64,000 nt of DNA from Bifidobacterium oedipodis (GCF_012932425.1 NZ_JAAIII010000007.1:154298-218297), one strand, 5' to 3'; shown: positions 8,463-18,179, numbered from the stretch's first letter. Numbers and translations: made by a program. Notes: a model not told the origin generated them from the letters alone.

Positions 8463-9740
8463 TTACCAAGGACGCTGACCGTTGTTGTTTGCAGCGTCTG
8501 TACTCTGATTATTCGCCGAGCCAGTCGTTGGTGTTTCAGGACTGTCTGCAGGCTGTGCCGATTGAGCCTGTTGCGTTGGATATGGTTGCGAAGGTGCGTA
8601 GGGAGCGTAAGGTGCGGCCGGAGCGCCGTAGCCGGTGCCATAGCCAGTACCGTAGCCCGCGCCCGGAGCGACATAATTCTCATCAAAGCGTGCGCCTTCC
8701 GGCTTGCTGGGCATCGCCATGAACACGATATAGGTAATGGCAGTGGCGAGCAGCAGCAATCCGCCGATAACAACCGCGATAATGCCGCCTGCCGCAGTCG
8801 AGGCGGAACTGCTGTAGTGATAACCGTAACCGGCGGCGCTGTAGGCTCCGATGGCTCCGAGCAGGGCGGCACCGCCACCAATGGCTATGATGATGCCGGC
8901 GGCAAACGCTACGCCATAGAAGATAGCGACCCACCAGCCAGGCTTATTGATATCGTGCAGGCGACGCACAGCCAACGAAATCGTCGGAATCAGCGTGGCC
9001 AGCGACCATAGCGTAGACAGGAATCCCAAGGAATTATCGCCATTATCGGTGATGATATTCAGCACTGTGCCGATGATGAACGCGCACAGAATCCACCACC
9101 AATATTCGCTGCGGGAAGCGCGGCCCTTGAATACGACGTACTTCTTCCAGAAACGCAGGAACGCTTCGGGCATCGAGCAGCCATAGTGGGGCTTATCCAG
9201 CGGAACTTCGCCGCCGGTGGGGGAGTTCGGTGCGTACTGCGGCGGCACAAACTGTGGTGTAGGCTGCTGCGGCTGCTGGCCGTACTGCGACTGGCCATAT
9301 TGTGTTTGATCGTACTGTGGCTGGCCATACTGGGGTTGACCATACTGAGGCGTTTGACCGTACTGCGGTTGGGTGTACGGATTAGCCGACCTAGCGGCGA
9401 AAGGATTGCCGTTGCTATTGTCATTTCCAGCGTTACCTGGCGTCGTCGCGTTGTATGCGGGCGCCTGATAAGCGTCGCCATAGCCGGCAGCACCATAGCC
9501 GGAAGTGCTCTGATTGTATGCTCCGTATGCTGCGGCAGGCTCAGACTGATCAGCAGGGGCGCCATACTGTTGGCCATAATCGGGAGCGTTCCGACTGTAA
9601 GCCGGGGCCGCGCTCGCCGGCGTCGCCCCATACTGGGGTACGGCGGGAATTGGCGGCACCACAGGCTGCTGCGGCGTGGGCGCACCGTCGGGCGAAGGCG
9701 TTGCGGAAGTGTTGTCAGGAGTGTTGTTGGGATCAGTCAT
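8463..9740 (-). CDS. DUF805 membrane protein with long Q/Y/P-rich flanks
   Basis: 425 aa. The first ~180 residues are low complexity: Pro/Ala/Tyr/Asn first, then a run of QYGQ units at about 123-150. The DUF805 core follows (about 190-335), with the family start LRFWKKYVVFKGRASRSEYWWW and hydrophobic segments including FIIGTVLNIIT and the conserved AVRRLHDINKPGWW. The C-terminal ~85 residues are again Gly/Tyr/Ala/Pro-rich. DUF805 proteins are small inner-membrane proteins of unknown role. The long disordered tails at both ends are unusual for the family and are probably cytosolic. The ribosome-binding site is AAAGGGG. It is divergent from gltX. Confidence 0.8.
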   Translation of the reverse strand: MTDPNNTPDNTSATPSPDGAPTPQQPVVPPIPAVPQYGATPASAAPAYSRNAPDYGQQYGAPADQSEPAAAYGAYNQSTSGYGAAGYGDAYQAPAYNATTPGNAGNDNSNGNPFAARSANPYTQPQYGQTPQYGQPQYGQPQYDQTQYGQSQYGQQPQQPTPQFVPPQYAPNSPTGGEVPLDKPHYGCSMPEAFLRFWKKYVVFKGRASRSEYWWWILCAFIIGTVLNIITDNGDNSLGFLSTLWSLATLIPTISLAVRRLHDINKPGWWVAIFYGVAFAAGIIIAIGGGAALLGAIGAYSAAGYGYHYSSSASTAAGGIIAVVIGGLLLLATAITYIVFMAMPSKPEGARFDENYVAPGAGYGTGYGTGYGAPAAPYAPYAPSQPYPTQQAQSAQPADSPETPTTGSANNQSTDAANNNGQRPW

Positions 9741-9898
9741 TGTTCCCCTTTCACAAGATGGTTACATCACAGCCTATTCTTCCATAGTTGCGCCCTACAA
9801 CCTAACATAATCGCCTAAAAATGTCTGATTAACGACCTCACGAAATCGCTGGAACCATATTGGCGCAGGGTCTCGGGCGCGCGGCACAATAGTGGACT

Positions 9899-11449
9899 AT
9901 GACTGATGCTGCTACTGCAAAATACTATGAACCCAAGGATGGCAAGCCTGCGCTGCCGAAGAACGTGCGCGTACGCTTCTGCCCGTCGCCCACCGGCACG
10001 CCGCACGTCGGCATGATTCGCACTGCCCTGTTCAACTGGGCTGAGGCGCGCGCCACCGGCGGCAAGCTGATCTTCCGTATCGAAGACACCGACGCCGTGC
10101 GCGATAGCGAGGAAAGCTACAACCAGATTCTCGAATCCCTGCGCTGGCTGGGAATCGACTGGGATGAGGGCATCGACGTGGGCGGCCCCCACGGCCCCTA
10201 CCGCCAGTCCGAGCGCACCGCCATCTACAAGGATGTGGCCGCCAAGCTGCTTGAAGCCGGCTACGCCTACGAATCCTTCTCCACGCCGGAGGAAATCAAG
10301 GAGCGCAACCTCGCTGCCGGCCGCCCCGAAGCGTTCGGTTACGACGGCTACGATCGCAACCTGACCGAAGAGCAGAAGGCCGCCTTCCGCGCCGAGGGCC
10401 GCAAGCCTGCGCTGCGCCTCAAGATGCCCGATGAAGATATCGCTTTCGAGGATCTGATTCGCGGCACCATCGAATTCAAGGCTGGTTCCGTGCCGGATTA
10501 CGTGATCGTGCGCCCGAACGGCGATCCGCTGTACACGCTCACCAACCCGGTGGACGATGCGATGATGGAAATCAACGTGGTGCTGCGCGGCGAGGATCTG
10601 CTCAGCTCCACCCCGCGCCAGATCGTGCTCTATCGTTACCTGATGGAACTGGGCATCGCCAAGGAGATGCCGCTGTTCGGCCACATGCCGTACGTGATGG
10701 GCCAGGGCAACAAGAAGCTCTCCAAGCGCGACCCTGAATCCAACCTGTTCAACCATCGTGACAACGGTTTCATCCGCGAAGGCCTGCTCAACTATCTGGC
10801 GCTGCTCGGCTGGTCCATCGCGCCGGACAACGACGTGTTCTCCATGGACGAGATGATCGCCGCCTTCGACGTGCGCGACGTGAAGGCCAACCCGGCCCGC
10901 TTCGATCTGGACAAGGCCATCTCGATCAACGCCGAGCACATTCGCATGCTTGAGCCGGCTGACTTCCTGGCTCGCTCGGTGCCGTACCTCTTCCGCGATG
11001 GCGTGGTCTCCGCCGATTCCTGGGACGCGCTTACCGACCGCGAACGTGAGATTCTCAATGCCTCCGCCGAACTCGTGCAGCCGCGCGTGCGTCTGCTGGG
11101 CGAAGTCTCCGGCATGGTCGGCTCGCTGCTGTCCACCGAGGGCTACATCGAGCCGGAAGCCGATGCACGCAAGACGCTTAAGGATTCCGCAGCCGATGTG
11201 CTTGACAAGGCCATTGCCACGCTCGAAGGCGTGGATGAGGCTGCTGGCGCATGGAAGGCCGAACCGCTGCACGAGCTGCTGAATGTGGCCCTGATCGAAG
11301 AGGGCGGCTACAAGCCGCGTCTGGCCTTCGGCCCGGTGCGTGTGGCCGTCTCCGGCCGCCGCGTGTCCCCGCCGCTGTTCGAGTCCATGGAAATCCTGGG
11401 CAAGGAAATCACCATCGCCCGCCTCAAAGGCCTGCGCGAACACCTGTGA
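9899..11449 (+). CDS. gltX: Glutamyl-tRNA synthetase
   Basis: GltX charges tRNA-Glu with glutamate. The class I signature appears as [19 protein letters not shown] near residue 30, and the KMSKS-type loop as KKLSKRDPE near residue 278. The catalytic core spans about 20-330, and the remaining helical part is the anticodon-binding domain. At 516 aa it is of normal length. In many Gram-positive and Actinobacterial species this enzyme also charges tRNA-Gln before amidation by GatCAB; whether it does here cannot be seen. No strong ribosome-binding site precedes the ATG at 9899. A tRNA-Glu gene lies 250 bp downstream. Confidence 0.97.
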   Translation: MTDAATAKYYEPKDGKPALPKNVRVRFCPSPTGTPHVGMIRTALFNWAEARATGGKLIFRIEDTDAVRDSEESYNQILESLRWLGIDWDEGIDVGGPHGPYRQSERTAIYKDVAAKLLEAGYAYESFSTPEEIKERNLAAGRPEAFGYDGYDRNLTEEQKAAFRAEGRKPALRLKMPDEDIAFEDLIRGTIEFKAGSVPDYVIVRPNGDPLYTLTNPVDDAMMEINVVLRGEDLLSSTPRQIVLYRYLMELGIAKEMPLFGHMPYVMGQGNKKLSKRDPESNLFNHRDNGFIREGLLNYLALLGWSIAPDNDVFSMDEMIAAFDVRDVKANPARFDLDKAISINAEHIRMLEPADFLARSVPYLFRDGVVSADSWDALTDREREILNASAELVQPRVRLLGEVSGMVGSLLSTEGYIEPEADARKTLKDSAADVLDKAIATLEGVDEAAGAWKAEPLHELLNVALIEEGGYKPRLAFGPVRVAVSGRRVSPPLFESMEILGKEITIARLKGLREHL

Positions 11450-11474
11450 TGCTGCGTTTGCGTAGCTGATGCAT

Positions 11475-11505
11475 AAAGCCGACCTCATATGGGGTCGGCT
11501 TTTTG
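11475..11505 (+). terminator. gltX terminator
   Basis: AAAGCCGACC ... GGTCGGCTTTTT hairpin with a short loop and T-run, 25 bp after the gltX stop. Confidence 0.85.
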
Positions 11506-11699
11506 TTATAAGGATGGCTCCGTCGGCACGAAAGCCCACTGGGCTTTCTCTTCGGCCTCCTCGCGTCGCGCGCATATATCTTTCCCAAAAGGAAAGATTG
11601 GCGCGCGACACGCCGCTAATTTGCGCTTGTTGGTGGAGTCGCGTAGATTAATCACTCGTTGCACAGCGCACTGCTGAGCAGCCAGTGAAAACTGAATAT

Positions 11700-11772
11700 G
11701 CCCCCATCGTCTAGCGGTCTAGGACTACGCCCTCTCACGGCGCCAACACCGGTTCAAATCCGGTTGGGGGTA
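11700..11772 (+). tRNA. tRNA-Glu (CUC)
   Basis: Acceptor arms GCCCCCA and TGGGGGT pair, with a terminal G:U. The anticodon stem CGCC/GGCG holds the loop CTCTCAC, giving anticodon CUC for GAG codons. The T-arm is ACCGG-TTCAAAT-CCGGT. No CCA is encoded. The ~190 bp upstream, after the gltX terminator, contains a long imperfect hairpin near 11567-11610 and presumably the promoter. Confidence 0.93.
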
Positions 11773-11812
11773 CGACGAAACAACTCTTCGGGGTTGCTAC
11801 GCCAAGCCAAAT

Positions 11813-11884
11813 TGGGGTGTGGTGTAATTGGCAACACAGCTGATTCTGGTTCAGCCATTCTTGGTTCGAGTCCAGGCACCCCAG
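11813..11884 (+). tRNA. tRNA-Gln (CUG)
   Basis: Acceptor arms TGGGGTG/CACCCCA, anticodon stem GCTGA/TCAGC with loop TTCTGGT, giving anticodon CUG for CAG codons. The T-arm is TTGG-TTCGAGT-CCAG. The discriminator G is followed by an encoded CCA (11885-11887). It is 40 bp after tRNA-Glu and probably co-transcribed with it. Confidence 0.93.
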
Positions 11885-11890
11885 CCAATG

Positions 11891-11917
11891 ACCCTCGCAG
11901 ATGCGAGGGTTTTTTTG
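11891..11917 (+). terminator. tRNA operon terminator
   Basis: ACCCTCGCA / TGCGAGGGT hairpin followed by seven T's, immediately after tRNA-Gln. Confidence 0.88.
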
Positions 11918-12115
11918 TTTTTCCGCAGAGTGGGCTGGAGTTGTAGTCCAATTCGGGTTCGCCTGCGGGTCTGCACAGTTGTCCTATCAATAAAACTCTG
12001 TTGCCGGTTCATTAAATATGCGTCGCAAATAATCCGGGACCGTTCTGATTTTGTCATCTGCCATGCGTGTTCTCATTCCATACGTCAGCCGAGCATTCGT
12101 GGTGGGGCTAAGTGT
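11918..12115. other. Intergenic stretch after tRNA-Gln
   Basis: Non-coding stretch between the tRNA terminator and the Abi-like gene's stop. It carries GGTTCGCCTG at 11956-11965 followed by TCTGCAC and CCTATCA. The same motifs occur beyond the other end of the Abi-like gene (13579-13616), so this may be an insertion boundary. Confidence 0.4.
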
Positions 12116-13477
12116 TTATATTGCTTGAGAATCCACCGACTGACGAAGGTACTGTACATGAGATGAATCAGAAAAGAGACGTGTTGTATTGCCGACAAGA
12201 GAGATCCATTGTTGATTGAACACGGGATCTTCGTCGATGAGCGGCCCATCAAATAGGCGAATATCATAGAGTTCTTGTGACGAGTCTTCATCAGAGATGA
12301 TTTTTACCACTGTCGAGATTCCCAGTGCAGCATTCTCTTTCTGTGCAATGCTTGTGAGCTTACGGATGGTGTCGATATGGATTTTGATATTCGCGTGAGG
12401 TATGTGTGCTATGCGAGCTAGAACGAAATAAAGTGTGCGCCGCCCTTGCTGGTTAACAGTAAGGATGGCAGGCGCTCCTGGCCCGAAGAACCCTTTTCGC
12501 CAGAGAATCTGGGCGTTGTGAGATTCCAGTTCTCTCATGGCGAGAGAAACCGCCGTATCTCGGAATATACGTCTGGAGGTTATTGGCGTGATACGAGGTT
12601 TTTGACTAGTTGTGGGCCTGTCAGAGTGAAATATGATCTTGGGGTCGGCTTCATGGCGTAGCCATCGTCCTTTGTCCGGCATTGCCCACTGGACGCTCTC
12701 TGGCCCGATAGCATTGAGTACAAACAGAATGTCATAGGCTAGCCCTGGGAAGTCGACGCGCAGAAGATTTTCATTGTGCACTGCGCGGTTTCGTATATTT
12801 TTAATTCGTTTAAGTCTGGAGGATAGCTCTTCCCGATAGCCATCTCTTGGATTTGAATTATTGCCCGGTAGCTGTGCATGTGGCATTCGCTGTTGTTCTT
12901 GTTTCCAAGCTGCTTCCACTAGAGGAAAAGCGTTCATTATGGAGTCAAACAGTGAAGGGGAGTCGTTTGCTGAGATGCGGTCTAGTACGCCGCACCATGT
13001 GCCTAAAGTCAATTCGGCAAACACGTCGTCACGATTGGCGACATCATTGTGCCGTGGATGACGCACATTACTGTTTCTGCGCCAATTTTTCTCGTTGCGT
13101 CTAGCACGTGAACGAGCTTCAGCTAAATAATCTTTACAATCTGGGTTGTTCCCGTTAATGAGATTTCGGATTTGTTCGATAGGCGTATTAGAACCTACGT
13201 CAATCCAGTCTGATGGTTCTCTTCCTTGCTGTTCTCTAAGCCAATGTATCAACTGCTGGTCTATGGCGTTGCGTACCACAACTTCGACATCTGAAAGTAT
13301 GGGCAGAAGTTTTCCTGCAGCGTGTTTATTCCATCGGTATAGGTCAACGGCTTTGCTGTTGATGATGGATGTTTCGGCATTTGGCAGCGTCATTTTGGCA
13401 TAATCAAGGTAAGCTTGGAACCTCGGTTTGCTCAATAATTGTTCCACGCTGGTTAGGTTGACTTCTTCTTCGTTCAT
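12116..13477 (-). CDS. Abi-like HEPN-domain protein, candidate phage-defence gene
   Basis: 453 aa. Residues about 10-270 match the Abi_2/Abi-like (AbiD/F) family: FQAYLDYAK near the start, LPILSDVEVVVRNAID, FAELTLGTWCGVL, and RNRAVHNE near residue 238. The last gives an R-x4-H pair typical of HEPN ribonucleases. HEPN Abi proteins are thought to stop phage growth by cleaving RNA in infected cells. The C-terminal ~180 residues, beginning around PITSRRIFRDTAVS, are an extra domain I do not recognise. It is the only gene on the minus strand here, starting with no obvious ribosome-binding site. Its place right behind a tRNA gene suggests acquisition by transfer. Confidence 0.7.
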   Translation of the reverse strand: MNEEEVNLTSVEQLLSKPRFQAYLDYAKMTLPNAETSIINSKAVDLYRWNKHAAGKLLPILSDVEVVVRNAIDQQLIHWLREQQGREPSDWIDVGSNTPIEQIRNLINGNNPDCKDYLAEARSRARRNEKNWRRNSNVRHPRHNDVANRDDVFAELTLGTWCGVLDRISANDSPSLFDSIMNAFPLVEAAWKQEQQRMPHAQLPGNNSNPRDGYREELSSRLKRIKNIRNRAVHNENLLRVDFPGLAYDILFVLNAIGPESVQWAMPDKGRWLRHEADPKIIFHSDRPTTSQKPRITPITSRRIFRDTAVSLAMRELESHNAQILWRKGFFGPGAPAILTVNQQGRRTLYFVLARIAHIPHANIKIHIDTIRKLTSIAQKENAALGISTVVKIISDEDSSQELYDIRLFDGPLIDEDPVFNQQWISLVGNTTRLFSDSSHVQYLRQSVDSQAI

Positions 13478-13500
13478 GCTTATAGTGTAAATGCATTCAG

Positions 13501-13535
13501 GGCCATCCTCCGCGAGAGGATGGCCGTTTTGTTTT
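13501..13535 (+). terminator. Isolated terminator-like hairpin
   Basis: GGCCATCCTC / GAGGATGGCC with a following GTTTTGTTTT on the plus strand. No plus-strand gene ends nearby, and it sits 24 bp upstream of the minus-strand Abi-like start. It may be left from a gene displaced by insertion of the Abi-like gene. Confidence 0.55.
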
Positions 13536-13640
13536 ATGAGATATGGGGTTAGCGGCTACAAGAGCTATAGGAACTAAATCTGCACGATTCCCCTATCAGT
13601 TTGCACGGTTCGCCTGCGGGATTCTTACGTAAGTATGTAA

Positions 13641-13719
13641 CAAAACGACAGGCGAAAGCGACAAAACGACAGGCGAAAGCGACAAAACGACAGGCGAAAG
13701 TAACAAAACGACAGGCGAA
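13641..13719. repeat. 21-bp tandem repeat, four units
   Basis: Units of CAAAACGACAGGCGAAAGCGA start at 13641, 13662, 13683 and 13704, an exact 21-bp period. The last unit is followed by CAGGCGAACC, whose inverse GGTTCGCCTG lies at 13607-13616. The repeats end about 90 bp before the PAP2 gene start and are within its likely promoter region. Confidence 0.9.
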
Positions 13720-13807
13720 CCAGGAAAATACCCGTGTTGTGCGGGTTTGGCTCTGAGTTGGGCGGCGAGGTGGCCGCTGTTCCGGGCACAGCCGTACAGT
13801 CGGAACC

Positions 13808-15040
13808 ATGAGTGATGTGCACAATCCCATTATCCGCGACTCGCGCAAGCCGGCCAATATGGTCGATGCGCTCGGCAGCGCTCCGACTAGTCCTTCGGTT
13901 GGTATGCCGCGCGCCGGTGCCGTGAATGCTGGAGCTGGCCACGCCGACGGCAGTCGCGCTGGTGCCGCATATGCCGGTGAATCTTACGCTGACACTCCGC
14001 GCATTGACGCGTTGCGCAACCTGCGCGCGGACAATCAGCAGGATCCGTTGGCGGCCCTCGGCCCCGACCGCAATACACCGACGGGCCTTTCCGCATCCAG
14101 CATTGACCGCAGCATCACACGCGTCGATCCGTTAATCGCACGCCCGCGCATCTCCAGCAGCATACTGTGCGTGCTGTTCGGCCTGCTGCTCATCGCCGCC
14201 GCGTTCGGCGTATGGTATGGCTGCGTATTCACCGAAAGCGGTCAATCCTACGACGAACTGATCTGGAAGCAACTGCCGGATCGCGCGCCCGCATGGAGCA
14301 TGGGATTGATGGGTGCCGTCGCACATTCTTGGCTGGTTATCGCTGTCAGCTGCGTGCTTGCCATCATCGGCATTGTCATAGCCGCTCTGCGTCGCCGCTG
14401 GTGGCTGCTCGGCCAAATGGCGGTTTTCGCCGTGCTGTGTCTGACAGCAACGCGCCTGAAAGGCCTACTGCCTCGCCCATTCATCATCAACACCGAATCA
14501 CCTGCGGCGAACTCGGCACCCTCCGGCCATACGATTCTGGCCGCAGCAGCAGTTGTAGTGCTGGTACTCGGCGTGCCCAGGGCAGCCAGGGCACTGGCTT
14601 CCGTCGTCGCTGTGGCCTGGTCGCTGACCGTCGGCGTGTCGGTGATGGTGGGCCAGTGGCATCGCACCGGCGACGTAGCAATGTCGCTGCTGCTGGTCGC
14701 CGGCATCGCCCTGCTCACCCTGACTTTCACCCGCGCTTCCGGCATGGACGAGCCAGGCCGCCGTGTCTCATCAGTCAGCATACAAATTGTGGGCACTGTG
14801 CTGATCACCGGCGGACTGCTGTTGCTGGCCTACAGTGCGTACGTCATCTGGCAGGTGGCACCGGGGCTGACCATCAGCGCCAGCTGGTCGGTCGAAGGCG
14901 CGATTATCAGCTCCATCGTTGGCCTGAGCGGGCTGGCAGCCCTCACGCAAGGTCTGATTCTGACGTTTCGTCAACTCACGGCGTCGCCTCTGAGCAGGCT
15001 CGGTCTTATCGGCGCGCCGCCGGCCCCGCCGCGCAGATAA
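13808..15040 (+). CDS. PAP2-family membrane phosphatase
   Basis: 410 aa. The first ~120 residues are low complexity and cytosolic, rich in Ala/Gly/Asp. From about residue 120 there are membrane segments, and the PAP2 motifs appear in order: KGLLPRPF, SAPSGHT (about 236-242) and GQWHRTGD (about 280-287). These correspond to the three-part phosphatase motif, although the third normally reads SR-x5-H-x3-D, and here an H lies close to a D. Family members dephosphorylate lipid phosphates such as undecaprenyl pyrophosphate or phosphatidic acid. A role in recycling the cell-wall lipid carrier is plausible but unproven. Two further membrane segments and a proline-rich end follow the motifs. It is 99 bp upstream of topA. 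Confidence 0.78.
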   Translation: MSDVHNPIIRDSRKPANMVDALGSAPTSPSVGMPRAGAVNAGAGHADGSRAGAAYAGESYADTPRIDALRNLRADNQQDPLAALGPDRNTPTGLSASSIDRSITRVDPLIARPRISSSILCVLFGLLLIAAAFGVWYGCVFTESGQSYDELIWKQLPDRAPAWSMGLMGAVAHSWLVIAVSCVLAIIGIVIAALRRRWWLLGQMAVFAVLCLTATRLKGLLPRPFIINTESPAANSAPSGHTILAAAAVVVLVLGVPRAARALASVVAVAWSLTVGVSVMVGQWHRTGDVAMSLLLVAGIALLTLTFTRASGMDEPGRRVSSVSIQIVGTVLITGGLLLLAYSAYVIWQVAPGLTISASWSVEGAIISSIVGLSGLAALTQGLILTFRQLTASPLSRLGLIGAPPAPPRR

Positions 15041-15139
15041 ACGCCAGATAACGCGCATACGATTTGCCGTTTGGCTATATTCCGTGAGTATTATGACGCC
15101 AGACGTTCCATTCGTCGCCACTATATATAAGGAGAGGCT

Positions 15140-18100
15140 ATGGCTACCAAGCTGGTGATTGTGGAGTCCCCAACCAAGGCCCACAAAATCGGTGACTACC
15201 TAGGTAAGGGGTACACCGTCATGGCATCGGTGGGCCATATCCGAGACCTTGCACAGCCCAGTCAGGTGCCCGCGGCCGACAAAGCCAAGTTCGGCAAGTT
15301 CGGCGTGGACGTCAACGACGGTTTCAAGCCCTACTACATCGTGGACGGCGACAAGAAGCGCACGGTTTCCGAACTCAAATCCGCGCTCAAGGGTGCCGAC
15401 GAACTTTACCTCGCCACTGATGAGGATCGCGAGGGTGAGGCTATTGCATGGCATTTGGTGCAAACGCTGAAGCCCAAGGTGCCGGTGAAGCGCATGGTGT
15501 TCCACGAGATCACTAAAGACGCAATCAACGCCTCGTTGACCAAAACGCGCGACGTGGATGGTGCGATGGTTGACGCGCAGGAGACGCGCCGTATTCTCGA
15601 CCGTCTGTATGGCTACGAGCTGTCGCCGGTGCTGTGGCGCAAGGTTGGGCCGGGCCTGTCCGCCGGCCGTGTGCAGTCCGTGGCCACCCGCCTGATTGTG
15701 GAGCGTGAGCGCGAGCGTATGGCCTTCCGCCGCGCGCCCTATTGGGATGTTATCGCCACGCTGGCCGCACCCGATGCGTCGGGGGAAACCAGCGAATTCT
15801 CCGCGCGCATGGTGTCGCTGGGAGGCAAAAGACTCGCCGGATCCAAGGATTTTGGTGCCGATGGCAAGCTGACGCCGGACGGGTTCAAAGATAATGTTCG
15901 CCAGCTGGACGAAGCTGGTGCCACGGCGGTGGCCGAAGCGCTTAAGACCGCCGATTTTACGGTGATGTCGATGGAAACCAAGCCGTACCGTCGCCGTCCG
16001 CAGCCGCCGTTCACCACCTCCACGCTGCAGCAGACCGCAGGCAACCGTTTGGGCATGGGTGCCCGTGCAGTGATGCGCGCCGCGCAAAGCCTGTACGAAA
16101 ACGGCTATATCACGTATATGCGAACCGATTCGGTTACGCTTTCGCAGGAGGCTATTCAGGCGGCGCGCAACGCTGTCAGCTATCACTTCGGCGATCAGTT
16201 CCTGTCGGCTGAGCCCAAGCAGTACGCCACCAAAACGGCTGGCGCACAGGAGGCGCACGAATGTATCCGCCCCGCAGGCGCACGATTCCATGATCCCGAC
16301 GAACTGGCCAGCAAACTGCCGGTTGATCAGTTGCGCCTGTACACGCTGATCTGGCAGCGCACGCTCGCCTGCCAGATGGCCGATGCCACCGGTTCGACCG
16401 CCACCGTGCGCCTGTCCGCTCCGGCCGGAGCCGCTGACGGCGAGGCTGTATTCCAAGCCTCCGGCACGGTGATCGAATTCCCTGGTTTTATGAAGGCGAC
16501 CGGCGAAGGACGCAAGCCCGCCGCCGCAAAGTCGGGTACTGCCGCGGCCGATGCTGCTGCGACGGCAAAAGCCGGTGCCGAAGCGAAAGCTGGCGCTGAT
16601 ACTGCTGATAGCAACGCTTCACTGCCGCCAATGAACGTCGGTCAGCAGATCGAAGCCCGCGATATCAAGCCTGATGGGCACGAAACCCAGCCGCCCGCAC
16701 GCTACACCGAAGCCACGCTGGTCAAAACGCTGGAAGCCAAGGAAATCGGCCGTCCGTCCACCTACGCATCGATTATTTCCACGATTATGGATCGCGGGTA
16801 TGTTTACGAGCGTGGCCGTGCGCTGATTCCCAGCTGGCTGGCGTTCTCCGTGACCAAACTGCTCGAACAGAACTTCCCCAAGCTGGTGGACTACCAGTTC
16901 ACCGCCGAAATGGAAAACGGCCTGGATCGTATCGCCCACGGTGAGGAAACCGGCCGCGACTGGCTGACGCGCTTCTATTTCGGCTCCGGCGAGGGCGCGG
17001 CACGCAACGCCGACGAAGCGCACGAAGGTCTGCAACAGCAGGTCGCCCAGCTGGGTGAAATCGACGCGCGCGCCATCAACACCATCGATATTGGCGACGG
17101 TTTGCACGTGCGTGTGGGCCGCTACGGCCCGTATCTGGAAGACATGGAGCATATGGACGCCGAGGGCAATCCGAAGCGTGCTTCCCTGCCCGACACGCTC
17201 GCCCCTGACGAGCTCACCGTCGAAGCAGGCCGTGACCTGATCGACAACCATTCGGGCGGGCCGCGAGAGCTGGGCACCGACCCGGCCACCGGTGGTGTGG
17301 TCGAAGTGCGCAACGGTCGCTTCGGTCCGTATGTGGCGCTGGTTCTGCCCACGCCCGAAGGGGCAAAGGAAGCACCGCGCCCGAAGATGGCGAGCCTGTT
17401 CAAAACGATGAGTCCCGAATCACTGTCGCTGGACGACGCGCTGCGACTGCTGAGCCTGCCGCGCGAAGTCGGCCAGTATGAGGAAACCAATGCCGAAACT
17501 GGCGAGGTTTCGCAGTGCACGGTGGCCGCCAATAATGGTCGCTATGGCCCGTATCTGACTAAAACTGGTGCCGACGGCAAGTCCGAAACCCGCTCGCTGG
17601 CCAGTGAAGACGAGATTTTCACCGTCTCCCTGGATCAGGCCAAGGAACTGTTCTCCCAGCCCAAGTATGGGCGCGGGCGCGGTAGGGGAGCAGCCAAACC
17701 GCCGCTGCGCGAGCTGGGCACCGACCCGAACACCAACAAGAACGTGACGATTAAGGACGGTCGTTTCGGCGCATACATCACCGATGGTGAAACGAACCGT
17801 ACGCTGCCGCGTCAGTATGATCCCACGACCATCGAGCCTGAGGATGCGTTCCGTTTGCTGGCGGAAAAGCGTGCTGCCGGGCCGTCGACCCGTGGTGCGC
17901 GTGGTCGTGGGCGTGCTGGCAGCAAGGCTGCCGGTGCCAAGGGTAAGGGTGCGGCTGCTGCCGCCTCGCCGAAGGTGAGTGCTGCGGAGGCTAAGCGTAT
18001 CGAGCGTCGTGCTGAGGTGCGTAAGCTGGCGGATCAGGGATGGGCCAATCAGCGCATCGCCGAGAGCATCGGCTCCACGCCTGCCACCGTAAAGTCCGAC

Positions 18101-18175
18101 ATCGAATGGCTAACCGCCAACGAGGGGTATGTGCGCCCGGCCGTGGTGGCCAAATCCCCCGCCAAAAAGAAGTAA
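15140..18175 (+). CDS. topA: DNA topoisomerase I
   Basis: TopA relaxes negatively supercoiled DNA through a tyrosyl-DNA intermediate. The N-terminal Toprim domain begins LVIVESPTKAHKIG and includes ATDEDREGEAIAWH. The catalytic tyrosine is in YITYMRTDS, about residue 326. Several zinc-free Topo_C repeats (GRYGPY/GRFGPY, with LGTDP) lie between about 650 and 900. The tail is Arg/Gly/Ala/Lys-rich as in other Actinobacterial enzymes. It then ends in a helix-turn-helix-like segment (NQRIAESIGSTPATVKSDIEWL), which is less usual. At 1011 aa it is in the Actinobacterial size range. AAGGAGAGGCT precedes the ATG. Confidence 0.97.
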   Translation: MATKLVIVESPTKAHKIGDYLGKGYTVMASVGHIRDLAQPSQVPAADKAKFGKFGVDVNDGFKPYYIVDGDKKRTVSELKSALKGADELYLATDEDREGEAIAWHLVQTLKPKVPVKRMVFHEITKDAINASLTKTRDVDGAMVDAQETRRILDRLYGYELSPVLWRKVGPGLSAGRVQSVATRLIVERERERMAFRRAPYWDVIATLAAPDASGETSEFSARMVSLGGKRLAGSKDFGADGKLTPDGFKDNVRQLDEAGATAVAEALKTADFTVMSMETKPYRRRPQPPFTTSTLQQTAGNRLGMGARAVMRAAQSLYENGYITYMRTDSVTLSQEAIQAARNAVSYHFGDQFLSAEPKQYATKTAGAQEAHECIRPAGARFHDPDELASKLPVDQLRLYTLIWQRTLACQMADATGSTATVRLSAPAGAADGEAVFQASGTVIEFPGFMKATGEGRKPAAAKSGTAAADAAATAKAGAEAKAGADTADSNASLPPMNVGQQIEARDIKPDGHETQPPARYTEATLVKTLEAKEIGRPSTYASIISTIMDRGYVYERGRALIPSWLAFSVTKLLEQNFPKLVDYQFTAEMENGLDRIAHGEETGRDWLTRFYFGSGEGAARNADEAHEGLQQQVAQLGEIDARAINTIDIGDGLHVRVGRYGPYLEDMEHMDAEGNPKRASLPDTLAPDELTVEAGRDLIDNHSGGPRELGTDPATGGVVEVRNGRFGPYVALVLPTPEGAKEAPRPKMASLFKTMSPESLSLDDALRLLSLPREVGQYEETNAETGEVSQCTVAANNGRYGPYLTKTGADGKSETRSLASEDEIFTVSLDQAKELFSQPKYGRGRGRGAAKPPLRELGTDPNTNKNVTIKDGRFGAYITDGETNRTLPRQYDPTTIEPEDAFRLLAEKRAAGPSTRGARGRGRAGSKAAGAKGKGAAAAASPKVSAAEAKRIERRAEVRKLADQGWANQRIAESIGSTPATVKSDIEWLTANEGYVRPAVVAKSPAKKK

Positions 18176-18179
18176 CTGC

